A stretch of 64,000 nucleotides of DNA, from positions 806,001 to 870,000 of the forward strand of contig OX044355.1 of assembly GCA_943846595.1 (NCBI GenBank), written 5' to 3'. Origin of the DNA: an uncultured Polaribacter sp. Lineage in GTDB: Bacteria; Bacteroidota; Bacteroidia; Flavobacteriales; Flavobacteriaceae. A model generated the notes under the pieces. It had not been told where the DNA came from and made no database searches. It was given only the letters and a program-made list of their open reading frames with translations. Position 1 is the first letter of the stretch; the number at the start of each line of letters is the position of its first letter. Of the stretch, positions 56,801 to 63,658 are shown piece after piece. Made by a program: the position numbers and the translations under genes.

Positions 56801-58106
56801 GCAGCTATTACCTGGTTACGATGAAACCGTTGGCTTTTTAGGAGGAGCACCCACTTCTTTTGCTTTCGGAAGTCAAGTAGATATTCGAAATAAAGCCTTA
56901 ATGAATGGGTGGTTGGTAGCTCCAAGAGCCTTAGAAGATGATCTTTCAACTCCAGACATTGATGAAAGCGCCTATTTTAATAAAACCTATCGAAAAACAC
57001 ATTACAACAAATTAGACTATTCGTTTACTTTAAAGCCCTTAAAAGATTTAAACATTGATGTTATTGGAAATAAAATCCAAACAAGAGATTTGCAACAACA
57101 ATTAGATGTAATTGCAGATAATAGCAATCCAGACAACCTGTTTGGAATTATAGATACAAGAGCTGCCGCCTTTGAAAATGGAAACTTTAGTACTAGTTAC
57201 GCAATGATTGGCACTTCTTTTTCTGATGGAGATGCGTTGTTTCAGAAAATGAAAGCGTATCGAACTACCATTGCCAATAGATTGTCTAAAGAAAGCGGTT
57301 TGCCTGTTGCTGGTTTTGGGCCAACAAGTCAACAAGTACTATTGCCCGCCTTTATGGCTGCTTATTCGGGTCGTGATCCAGAAAAAATTAGTACAGGTCT
57401 ATTTAGAGACATTCCAATACCCAATTGGACCCTACGTTATAACGGCTTTATGAAACGAAAATGGTTTCAAAAAAACTTTAGCACTTTTGTAATATCACAT
57501 GGGTATCGTTCTTCGTATACGGTCTCTAGCTTTACAAACAACTTTCAGTTTAGTGATGATCTTGCCAATCCAAATTTTAATACTGCAGCAAATTATGAGC
57601 CCGAATTACTAGTTTCTGCAGTTACTTTGGTCGATGAGTTTTCTCCCTTGATAAAAGTAGACATGAAAATGAAGAATTCTTTTTCATTAAGGGGAGAAGT
57701 AAAAAGAGACCGGACCTTGACCATGAATTTTAACAATAGCACATTAACAGATATCAAAGGAACAGAATATGTTTTAGGAATGGGATATGTGCTAAAAGAT
57801 GTGAAATTTAGTACTCGATTTACAGGAAAAAAAGAAACCTTAAAAGGAGATATTAATCTGAGAGCAGACCTTTCTTTAAGAGATAATTTAACACAAATTA
57901 GATCAGTGGATATTGATAATAATCAAATTAGTGGAGGGCAACGATTATTTTCATTAAAATTTACTGCAGATTATAGATTAAATAGTAATTTTACCGCGTC
58001 GTTTTATTACAATCACCAAACGTCAAAATATGCGATTTCTACTACATTCCCAAGACAGGCAATTAATGGTGGATTCAATATTATTTACAATTTAGGAGGC
58101 AATTAA
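50814..58106 (+). CDS. sprA: Cell-surface protein SprA, type IX secretion outer-membrane translocon
   Basis: A 2430-residue protein with a signal peptide (to about residue 25), consistent in length and position with SprA/Sov, the 36-strand outer-membrane channel of the type IX secretion system. The N-terminal region has LKLGVIYQNTENP and other SprA motifs, and the sequence is rich in alternating beta strands with a barrel-like C terminus. It starts with TTG; no ATG lies before the signal peptide. The order ruvA-sprA-gcvH is the usual flavobacterial one. No frameshift or internal stop is seen. Confidence 0.96.
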   Translation: MKKYLKNIFLFVVFALLTSISSFSQFMAGSNAPEVEKDTIDLTYNFTKNQTGGLFLDYLAEKEIIFDSVLNKYVILEKIGDYYTRTPIYLTPEQYKRYRLKRDMLLYFKEKVTAANGKTSDALAARKNLLPAYYVNSKFFETIFGSNKVEVIPTGNLNLKLGVIYQNTENPQISEENRSSLTFDFDQQINISLQAKVGTRLQFTANYDTQSTFDFQNLVKVQFLPSENSDESQGSGSKTGGFNDKLGGIKKKVGALGNKVDSYKDDLTNFSEDGIIQGLEAGNISMPIKNSLINGAQSLFGVKTDLKFGNTKITAVFSQQNSESKTVTSEGGASIQPFELRTTDYDNDRHFFLSQYFVDNYAKSLEQYPLINSQINITRIEVWITNRNASTEDFRSIVAFADLGEVGTSNLVNFTNITPNADSPFVSLQNIPSNSTNTIAGLLTQSSGIRDVGTVNTTLQSSPYNMQEGSDYSLLQNARKLQANEYTLNPQLGFISLNRRLNDGEVLAVAYEYTVAGNVTDATGAPINQNSFKVGEFSNDGIQAPNNLAVKLLRSEILTTKRDDRNGGLEQFPTWRLMMKNVYALGAFPLSQDGFRFEVQYRDDATGIPSNTLQNAQTPEIANKPLLQVLRLDQLDQSQFRDADGYFDYVEGITVNSQNGFIFFPEPEPFGGNLEGQLTSQEDKDNYVFKELYLDTKINAKNNYQNKDKFLLKGYFKSENSGGIPIGAFNVPRGSVKVTAGGRQLLEGVDFVVDYLAGKVQIIDPGLQASGVPISVSTENNAVFNQQRKTFMGVDVEHRFSDKFTLGGTVLNVEERPLTPKVNFGSEPINNTMLGLNVDYAAEVPFFTKLANKLPFVDTDVPSNVSVRADMAYLLPGTPSGIDVAGAATSYIDDFEASQIPISLLSPLQWYLASTPKNNTNDVFNGGLNSIEYNFKRAKLAWYSIDQVFYGLGDTPSGIGADDLSRAETRQINYRELFPNQQLDITQNSLLRTLDLAYFPNERGSYNFDTGANVKPDGTFDNPEARWAGITRPLTTNNFDQANVEYIQFWIMDPYENYSITNEEGLPIGVDAQDPANQVGDLYLNLGNISEDVNKDSRKMYENGLPESGLDQNTIETIWGKVPSNQSIIYAFSEEDAARANQDLGFDGLNDTDELTKLSENLDIPEANLPSYFRTDPASDNFQFFRGGQLDDEDASVIKRYKNFNNTQGNSPTINQSTESYPTAATTYPDVEDINRDQTMNTVESYYQYKISMDKVDLVPGRNFIVDEKTTTITLENGNSQQSKWYQFRVPIRSGTPINGISDFNSIRFMRMFLSGFKMPVVLRFGELDLVRGDWRRYVRTLDPNINPDRELDQTELNNFEVGVISIEQNEGSYVLPPGIDRENLQGSTTVQQQNEQSVTLSVLNLETDKIRAIYKNISMDLRRFKELKMFMHLEEIKTTGAINEGDMSAIIRLGTDLNDNFYQVEVPLIVSENNATAAVDIWPEENNLEVLLKRFGAVKLERDAANATINELYTPETEEAIKVSVKGNPTLAQVRTVMLGLKNNAPLPKSAKIWFNELRSAGFDNKGGWAAVVNADANFADVANVSLSGSMQTIGFGNVEERIGQRSLNETKEYNFATTVNLGSVLTPKNWGIQLPMSYSIGEQFIDPKFDPQYQDVELADAVTENPNSAFSRDYTKRTSISFNNVKKNRNPASSKKPQFYDIENVSVSYAHNKEFHRDYNIKKYVNENVNASAAYNFNFKSKGIAPFKNLDSLKGKYWQLFKDLNFNPIPKTVAINSRINRQFSTQESRNLVDGFTEQPELKQRRFLFDWDYAIAFDLTKSIQVNFNATNSNIYDAFGSGEDLVVFDNFFNTGRPNKYHQKLNGTYRTPIDKIPFLDFMKADYAYTADFDWQVTSQDNSINDRIGNVIQNANTHNINTTFAFEKLYKKLNFDRFLLTKAQRKRNRALRNSGKSVPPIRRNKNKKLPLGKRLLKGTFDLVTSVKQGKISYSENNGQLLPGYDETVGFLGGAPTSFAFGSQVDIRNKALMNGWLVAPRALEDDLSTPDIDESAYFNKTYRKTHYNKLDYSFTLKPLKDLNIDVIGNKIQTRDLQQQLDVIADNSNPDNLFGIIDTRAAAFENGNFSTSYAMIGTSFSDGDALFQKMKAYRTTIANRLSKESGLPVAGFGPTSQQVLLPAFMAAYSGRDPEKISTGLFRDIPIPNWTLRYNGFMKRKWFQKNFSTFVISHGYRSSYTVSSFTNNFQFSDDLANPNFNTAANYEPELLVSAVTLVDEFSPLIKVDMKMKNSFSLRGEVKRDRTLTMNFNNSTLTDIKGTEYVLGMGYVLKDVKFSTRFTGKKETLKGDINLRADLSLRDNLTQIRSVDIDNNQISGGQRLFSLKFTADYRLNSNFTASFYYNHQTSKYAISTTFPRQAINGGFNIIYNLGGN

Positions 58107-58133
58107 AAGAAACACTATATATTATTAAAGATC

Positions 58134-58514
58134 ATGAATATCCCATCAGAATTAAAATACACAAAAGACCACGAGTGGATTAAAATTGAAGGTAATACTG
58201 CAATTGTAGGAATTACAGATTTTGCTCAAGGAGAGTTAGGAGACATTGTTTATGTAGATGTAGACACTTTAGACGACACTGTAGAAGAAGGTGACGTATT
58301 CGGTTCTGTAGAAGCGGTAAAAACAGTTTCTGATTTATTCATGCCTTTATCGGGAGAAGTTGCTGAATTTAATGAAGCATTGGAAGATGCTCCAGAATTG
58401 GTAAATTCAGATCCTTATGGAGCGGGATGGATGATTAAAATTACCATTTCAGATGATTCTCAAATAGAAGCTTTACTAGATGCAGCAGCGTATAAAACAC
58501 TTATTGCAGGCTAG
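58134..58514 (+). CDS. gcvH: Glycine cleavage system protein H
   Basis: A 126-residue lipoyl carrier of the glycine cleavage complex. The lipoylated lysine is Lys63 in [10 protein letters not shown]; the N terminus reads [10 protein letters not shown]. It follows sprA by 27 bp. Its last codons overlap the VanZ-like gene by 35 bp in another frame. Confidence 0.96.
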   Translation: MNIPSELKYTKDHEWIKIEGNTAIVGITDFAQGELGDIVYVDVDTLDDTVEEGDVFGSVEAVKTVSDLFMPLSGEVAEFNEALEDAPELVNSDPYGAGWMIKITISDDSQIEALLDAAAYKTLIAG

Positions 58515-58851
58515 CACGTTTTTGATTGCAATTGCGATTACAATTTGTATTGCCTATTTAAGTCTCATTAAAACAACTAATTTTCCAGTTATCGCGATTT
58601 CTAATATCGATAAGTTCTATCATCTTATTGCTTATTTTGTTCTCACTTTTAGTTGGTTGTTAACTTTAAAAAAGTCAAAATACAAATACAAAGTGCTAAT
58701 TGCCTGTGTACTTTATGGCATCATTCTTGAAGTATTTCAAACGACATTAACCGAGTATAGAGCAGGAGAAATGTTGGACTTTCTTGCAAATACACTCGGC
58801 GGGCTTATCGCTCTGGGTGCCTTTAGCCTTTTTTTTAAAAAAAGCATTTAA
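58480..58851 (+). CDS. VanZ-like membrane protein
   Basis: A 123-residue protein with four hydrophobic segments and the VanZ-like motif [13 protein letters not shown] (about residues 43-55) with its histidine. The role of such proteins is not established outside glycopeptide resistance clusters. The ATG at 58480 lies in gcvH, giving a 35-bp overlap; a TTG start near 58504 is a possible alternative with only a short overlap. Co-transcribed with gcvH. Confidence 0.8.
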   Translation: MQQRIKHLLQASTFLIAIAITICIAYLSLIKTTNFPVIAISNIDKFYHLIAYFVLTFSWLLTLKKSKYKYKVLIACVLYGIILEVFQTTLTEYRAGEMLDFLANTLGGLIALGAFSLFFKKSI

Positions 58852-58918
58852 ATAACACAAAGACTTGTAAATAAGTCAATAATTTAATTAAATTAGCGCA
58901 TTATTAAAACATTTTACA

Positions 58919-59638
58919 ATGGAAATAAAGAAAAACCCAAAATCTAACTTAGAAAATTACAGTAAGATTTTCATGCAACTAGGCCTCGTTTTGGCACTAT
59001 TTATTACCTATGCATCTATTGAACACAAAACTTTTGAGAAAGATCTTGGAGAACTTGGTTTGGCAAATATGAATGCTGAGATGGAAGAAGAAACGGTTAT
59101 CACAGAGCGTATAGAGGAAATAAAGCCAAAAACGCCACCGCCACCAGCACCTGAAAAAATTGAAATTGTAGAAGACGAAAAAGAAGTAGAAGAAACGGTT
59201 ATCGAGAGTACAGAAACCGACGAAACGGAAGAGATTATCGTTGAAGAAATTGAAGAAGTAGAAGAGACAGAAGAAGTAATCGAGGACGTAAGTTTTATGA
59301 TTATTGAAGATGTACCTGTTTTTCCAGGTTGTAAAGGGGATAAGGCAGCATTAAAAACATGTTTTAGTAAAATGGTTCAAAAGCATTTTTCTAGAAAATT
59401 TGATGCGGATCTTCCCAATGAATTAGGATTGGATGCAGGGAGAAAAAAAGTTTTTATTGGGTTTAAAATTGATAGAAACGGAAACGTAGTAAATATCCAA
59501 GCAAGAGCGCCACACCCAAAGATTAAAAAAGAGGTTGTGAAGGTGATGAAAATGTTGCCTAAAATGAAGCCCGGAAGACAAAGAGGAAAAGCTGTTGGTG
59601 TAAAATATAGCATTCCATTTACGCTAATTGTTGAGTAA
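58919..59638 (+). CDS. tonB: TonB-family energy transducer
   Basis: A 239-residue protein with a short cytoplasmic N terminus, one transmembrane anchor (about 19-34), a periplasmic linker with PKTPPPPAPEKI followed by a long Glu/Val/Thr-rich acidic run (about 80-125), and a TonB C-terminal domain (about 126-239) with two cysteines in VFPGCKG and KTCFSK that may pair. It passes proton-motive energy to outer-membrane receptors. A truncated paralogue follows after the terminator. No exbB/exbD gene is nearby. Confidence 0.93.
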   Translation: MEIKKNPKSNLENYSKIFMQLGLVLALFITYASIEHKTFEKDLGELGLANMNAEMEEETVITERIEEIKPKTPPPPAPEKIEIVEDEKEVEETVIESTETDETEEIIVEEIEEVEETEEVIEDVSFMIIEDVPVFPGCKGDKAALKTCFSKMVQKHFSRKFDADLPNELGLDAGRKKVFIGFKIDRNGNVVNIQARAPHPKIKKEVVKVMKMLPKMKPGRQRGKAVGVKYSIPFTLIVE

Positions 59639-59659
59639 CAATAAAAAATAGATCGTTCC

Positions 59660-59691
59660 AAAAAGCGCAACCAATTGGTTGCGCTTTTTTT
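59660..59691 (+). terminator. tonB terminator
   Basis: Palindromic stem AAAAGCGCAACC with GGTTGCGCTTTT (centred on AATT, about 59661-59686), followed by further T residues. Confidence 0.85.
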
Positions 59692-59743
59692 GTGGCATGC
59701 TGTTTGGTTTAGGCTAGGTGTAATCATTTAAAATTTTCTAATT

Positions 59744-60496
59744 ATGAAACACCTAAAAAAAGACCCAACCAAACAATTAGAAAAGTTTTCTACTGTATTT
59801 ATGCAGATAGGCTAAGTATTCGTACTTTATGTCGTGCACATGCTTCTTGAGTATGAATCCGAACAAGTACAATATGCAATTCATGACCCTGACCCTGGTG
59901 AAATAGAAACGGTTTACATTCCAGAAGATCTTCAGCATGTTGTTTTTCAAAAAGAAGTACCTGTTAAACCAAAAATTAAAGTAGCAGCGCCAAAACTTAT
60001 CGATTTGATTGATCTTACAAAAGGAAAGAACACTGATGAAGAAACGCCTTTCCCAGATGAATTGATAGATGAAGACCCTTTAGTGTTGGACATCGATTCC
60101 GTTGAATTTATCGTCACTCCTGATGTAGATGAGCCAGATTCTGTACCTTTTGTACTCATAGAAGATGCACCCATTTATAAAGGCTGTGAAGGTCTCTCAA
60201 AAGAGGCCAATAAAAAATGTTTTGAAAAGAGCATTGCTCGATTTTTTGTAAAGAATTTTGATACTGAACTAGCGCAAGAATTAGGACTTTATTCTGGGAA
60301 GCACAAAATACATTCTCAGTTTATCATTGATACGAATGGCGATGTTGCAGTAGTTTTCGTGAAAGCCCCTCACAAGCAATTGGAAAAAGAAGCAAAAAGC
60401 ATTTTGAATAAGTTGCCTCAATTTATACCGGGCAAACAACGAAGAAAACCGGTAAAAGTAAAATACACCTTGCCCATTTCTTTTCAAGTAGAATAA
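59744..60496 (+). pseudogene. Second tonB copy interrupted by an in-frame stop
   Basis: From ATG 59744 the frame gives MKHLKKDPTKQLEKFSTVFM..., matching the intact TonB start (NLENYSKIFMQLG) at 58919, but codon 24 (59813-59815) is TAA, where the intact copy has Leu after FMQLG; a single change from TTA or similar would produce it. The frame then stays open to 60496 and ends in a normal TonB C-terminal domain. Restart at GTG 59834 or ATG 59840 would lose part of the membrane anchor. Either a recent pseudogene, a sequencing error, or stop readthrough. Confidence 0.8.
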
Positions 60497-60534
60497 AAAG
60501 AAACCCGGTCTCGTTAGATCGGATTTCTTTTTTT
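60496..60534 (+). terminator. Terminator after the tonB pseudogene
   Basis: AAAAGAAA pairs with TTTCTTTT around an inner CCGG-TCT/AGA-TCGG stem with one mismatch and a 4-nt loop, then T residues. It overlaps the last codon of the pseudogene. Confidence 0.65.
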
Positions 60535-60553
60535 AATGAAAAATATTATTTCC

Positions 60554-60561
60554 TATTTTTG
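60554..60561 (+). promoter_or_regulatory. -7 box abutting deoC
   Basis: TATTTTTG, exact match, ends 4 nt before the ATG at 60566. This implies a leaderless deoC mRNA and excludes the in-frame ATG at 60536. Confidence 0.55.
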
Positions 60562-60565
60562 TTCA

Positions 60566-61318
60566 ATGAAGATGCACCAATTTTTAGATGCTACCTATTT
60601 AAAATCATCCGCACAAGCGGGAATTACAGAAGCGGAGAATTTAGAAATTGTCAAATCACTGACAAATGAAGCGATTGCTAACAATTACAAACTCTTAATG
60701 ATTCGGGCAAAGTACATTCCCAAAGTAAAACAATTATTACGCATTGCAAACGCTCCCACATTAATTGGTACTGTGATTGGTTTTCATGAAGGAACTTCCA
60801 CAGTTGCTAAAAAGTTAACTGAAGCAGAAACCGCCATTCATTTAGGGGCAGATGAACTCGATTTTGTATTGAATTACAACGCATTTAAAGAAGGAAATTT
60901 CCAGTTAATTGACCAAGAAATTATTGCATGTACCAAATATTGTTTAGAGAAACAAAAAGTTATAAAATGGATTATAGAAACGGCTGCCTTAACAAATGAG
61001 GAAATAGTTGTAATTTCACAGCGCATCCGCGAGATAGTCCTGAAGCATTTTACGATAGCATCCGCAAAAAATGTTTTTGTAAAATCATCAACTGGGTTTT
61101 ACAAAACAGCTAACCATATACCCAATGGCGCAACGCTAGAAAATATGCGGTTGATAATAGCACATGCAAAACCATTAAAAGTGAAAGCTGCTGGAGGAGT
61201 TAAGACTCTCGAAATGGCAAAAAAAATGATCGCACTAGGGGTTGACCGAATTGGAACTTCTTCTGCAAAAGAAATTGTAAAAAATGAAATTAACTCAAAT
61301 AAAATAGATCAATATTGA
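60566..61318 (+). CDS. deoC: Deoxyribose-phosphate aldolase
   Basis: Cleaves 2-deoxyribose 5-phosphate to glyceraldehyde 3-phosphate and acetaldehyde in nucleoside catabolism. The 250-residue TIM-barrel protein has FLDATYLKSS near the start, ADELDFVLNYNAF, the Schiff-base lysine in NVFVKSSTGF and the second lysine in KVKAAGGVKT. ATG 60566 is chosen because of the abutting -7 box; 60572 is possible too. The stop overlaps the next start. Confidence 0.92.
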   Translation: MKMHQFLDATYLKSSAQAGITEAENLEIVKSLTNEAIANNYKLLMIRAKYIPKVKQLLRIANAPTLIGTVIGFHEGTSTVAKKLTEAETAIHLGADELDFVLNYNAFKEGNFQLIDQEIIACTKYCLEKQKVIKWIIETAALTNEEIVVISQRIREIVLKHFTIASAKNVFVKSSTGFYKTANHIPNGATLENMRLIIAHAKPLKVKAAGGVKTLEMAKKMIALGVDRIGTSSAKEIVKNEINSNKIDQY

Positions 61319-61890
61319 AAAATTTTTTCGCACATGAAACTGCAATAATCGACGAGAATTGCAGCATTGGAAATGATACTAAGATTTGGCATTTTAGCCA
61401 TATTATGTCCAATTGTATTATTGGAGAAGGATGTAATCTTGGTCAGAATGTAGTCGTATCTCCACAAGTAATTTTAGGTAAAAATGTAAAAGTTCAAAAT
61501 AATGTTTCTATTTATACAGGCGTTATTTGCGAAGCCGATGTTTTCTTAGGGCCTTCCATGGTGTTTACAAACGTCATTAACCCAAGAAGTGCCATCATAA
61601 GAAAGAAGGAGTATCTAAGAACAATTGTAAAAAAGGGTGCTAGTATTGGTGCCAACGCAACGATTGTTTGTGGGAATAATATTGGTGAATATGCTTTTGT
61701 TGGTGCTGGTGCAGTGGTTACCAAAGAAATAAAACCCTATGCTTTGGTGGTTGGAAATCCGTCTCAACAAATAGGTTGGGTAAGTGAGTATGGACATCGC
61801 TTACAGTTTGATGAAGAAGGATTTGCAACCTGTAAAGAAAGTAGGCAACAATATCAATTGAGAAATGATTTCGTAAAAAAACGGGAATAA
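61315..61890 (+). CDS. Hexapeptide-repeat acyltransferase (WbpD/WlbB-like)
   Basis: A 191-residue left-handed beta-helix acetyltransferase with repeated hexapeptides from about residue 14 to 150 (IIGEGCNLGQNVVV, VFLGPSMVFTNVINPRSA). The NVINPRSA segment matches the family that acetylates the 3-amino group of UDP-sugars for surface polysaccharide. It starts at TTG, overlapping the deoC stop (TTGA), so it is translationally coupled. Its link to deoC is positional only. Confidence 0.85.
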   Translation: MKNFFAHETAIIDENCSIGNDTKIWHFSHIMSNCIIGEGCNLGQNVVVSPQVILGKNVKVQNNVSIYTGVICEADVFLGPSMVFTNVINPRSAIIRKKEYLRTIVKKGASIGANATIVCGNNIGEYAFVGAGAVVTKEIKPYALVVGNPSQQIGWVSEYGHRLQFDEEGFATCKESRQQYQLRNDFVKKRE

Positions 61891-62002
61891 AAGAGATCAA
61901 TAGAGCTTAAATTTCACGAAACTTTATTAAAATTAAGAAAAATATTCTATGTTTATGTCGTGATTATCTAATAATCACACTTTTTCATTTTCATAGCAAT
62001 TT

Positions 62003-62038
62003 CCCACTCATAAAGGATTCCTTTTTGAGTGGGTTTTT
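62003..62038 (+). terminator. Terminator downstream of the acyltransferase gene
   Basis: CCCACTCA (62003-62010) pairs with TGAGTGGG (62026-62033); the inner AAAGG/CCTTT extends the stem, and TTTTTT follows. The stretch 61891-62002 holds a GTGATTAT-CTA-ATAATCAC hairpin (61960-61978) and no gene. Confidence 0.8.
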
Positions 62039-62061
62039 TCTTTTTTAAGCGTTAAAACGTA

Positions 62062-62091
62062 TTGTAAATTCAGAATTATAAAATATCTTTG
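62062..62091 (+). promoter_or_regulatory. Promoter of the ctaB-coxIII operon
   Basis: TTG (62062-62064), a 19-nt spacer and TATCTTTG (62084-62091), both exact. The start site would be near 62097, leaving a leader of about 13 nt. Confidence 0.7.
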
Positions 62092-62109
62092 CAGTCAAGT
62101 AAATAGATC

Positions 62110-63012
62110 ATGAATTCTACGAGTATTACAGAGAATACTTCCTCCATAAAATCAGCAATTACGGATGTAAAGCAACTTGTTAAAGTTGGCTTATCTTTAA
62201 GTGTTGTTTTTTCTTCAGTTGCAGGATATTTACTCGCCGTAGAAACAGTGAATTATGCAATGCTGACACTGCTTGCAGTTGGGGGATTCTTAATGGTCGG
62301 AGCTTCCAATGCTTTTAATCAAATTATAGAGGTTGATACAGATGCATTAATGCAACGTACCAAAAACAGGCCTTTACCAACAGGTAGAATGTCTGTTAAT
62401 TTTGCATTAACAATCGCAATTCTTTTTGCAGTTTTAGGTTTGGGAATTTTGTATTACATCAATGCAAAAAGTGCTTTGTTTGGTGCAATCTCAATTTTTT
62501 TGTACACAAGTGCATATACGCCTTTAAAATCGGTAACACCATTGACTGTTTTTGTTGGGGCTATTCCAGGTGCCATTCCTTTTATGTTAGGTTGGGTAGC
62601 AGCAACCAATCAATTTGGTATTGAAGCTGGAATTTTATTCATGATTCAGTTTTTCTGGCAATTTCCTCATTTTTGGTCTATCGGGTGGTTGCAAGATGAA
62701 GAATATAAAAAAGCAGGTTTCAATATGTTACCTATGAACACCAAAGATACGGGAGCTGTCAAACAAATAATTTTTTATACGGTGATCATGATCGTCGTAT
62801 CAATAGCGCCTGTTTTAAAAGTAACTGGCGCCTTTTATATTTATCCAGCCACGGCTATTATTGTAGCCTTATTAGGTTGTTTAATGTTGTATTATTCAGT
62901 GCAACTGCATAAAACATTACAGAATACAGAGGCAAGAAAATTAATGTTAGCAAGTGTTTTGTATATAACTTTGGTTCAAATAATATATGTGATCGATAAA
63001 TTTTTACATTAA
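62110..63012 (+). CDS. ctaB: Heme O synthase (protoheme IX farnesyltransferase)
   Basis: Attaches farnesyl to protoheme to make heme O, the precursor of heme A. The 300-residue UbiA-family membrane protein has about nine segments, the first aspartate-rich motif NQIIEVDTD at 70-78, and NRPLPTGRM. First gene of the oxidase operon; the next gene starts 4 bp after its stop. Functionally paired with ctaA at 30837-31859. Confidence 0.95.
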   Translation: MNSTSITENTSSIKSAITDVKQLVKVGLSLSVVFSSVAGYLLAVETVNYAMLTLLAVGGFLMVGASNAFNQIIEVDTDALMQRTKNRPLPTGRMSVNFALTIAILFAVLGLGILYYINAKSALFGAISIFLYTSAYTPLKSVTPLTVFVGAIPGAIPFMLGWVAATNQFGIEAGILFMIQFFWQFPHFWSIGWLQDEEYKKAGFNMLPMNTKDTGAVKQIIFYTVIMIVVSIAPVLKVTGAFYIYPATAIIVALLGCLMLYYSVQLHKTLQNTEARKLMLASVLYITLVQIIYVIDKFLH

Positions 63013-63016
63013 AAAA

Positions 63017-63604
63017 ATGATAACAGAAGAAAAATTACAAGAAGAATTACTTGTTGCTAGAAGGAAAGCAGCAAAACCAATGCTGTGGGTTTCTATGATA
63101 AGTATGGTCATGTTTTTTGCAGGACTTACAAGTGCATATGTAATTAGTATGCGAAGAGATGATTGGGTGGAATTTGAGTTGCCGCAGGCATTCTATGTCA
63201 GTACTTTTTTAATCGTATTGAGTAGTATAACATTACATTTATCTCAATATTTTATAAATACCAACAAGAGACAACTGTCGTTAATTTTAGGAGTACTCAC
63301 CTTCTTATTAGGGGTTGGTTTTATTTGGCAACAATATGTTGGTTTTAATCAATTGAAAAGTGTTGGATTATTTTTTACAGGACCAGAAAGCACAGTGTCA
63401 ACATCGTTTATAATTGGCATTACTTTTTTGCATGTTTTACACCTTTTAGCAGGGGTTATTGTACTGTTGGTTGTTATTTATAATCATTTTAAATATAAAT
63501 ACAAACCAAATGATTTGCTGGGGTTTGAACTAGGCGCAATCTTCTGGCATTTTGTGGATATATTATGGATTTATCTATTTTTCTTTTTCTCTTTTATTAA
63601 GTGA
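63017..63604 (+). CDS. Cytochrome c oxidase subunit III (first of two)
   Basis: A 195-residue five-segment membrane protein of the heme-copper oxidase subunit III family, with GLTSAYVISM, HVLHLLAGV and FWHFVDILWIYLFFFF. The aa3 subunit III contains such a histidine-rich core. It follows ctaB by 4 bp. The second copy, at 63659, is longer at its N terminus. Confidence 0.9.
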   Translation: MITEEKLQEELLVARRKAAKPMLWVSMISMVMFFAGLTSAYVISMRRDDWVEFELPQAFYVSTFLIVLSSITLHLSQYFINTNKRQLSLILGVLTFLLGVGFIWQQYVGFNQLKSVGLFFTGPESTVSTSFIIGITFLHVLHLLAGVIVLLVVIYNHFKYKYKPNDLLGFELGAIFWHFVDILWIYLFFFFSFIK

Positions 63605-63658
63605 TGAAAAATGATTAATTTTGGCAAACAATTAAAGAACTATTTAATAGAATAATTT

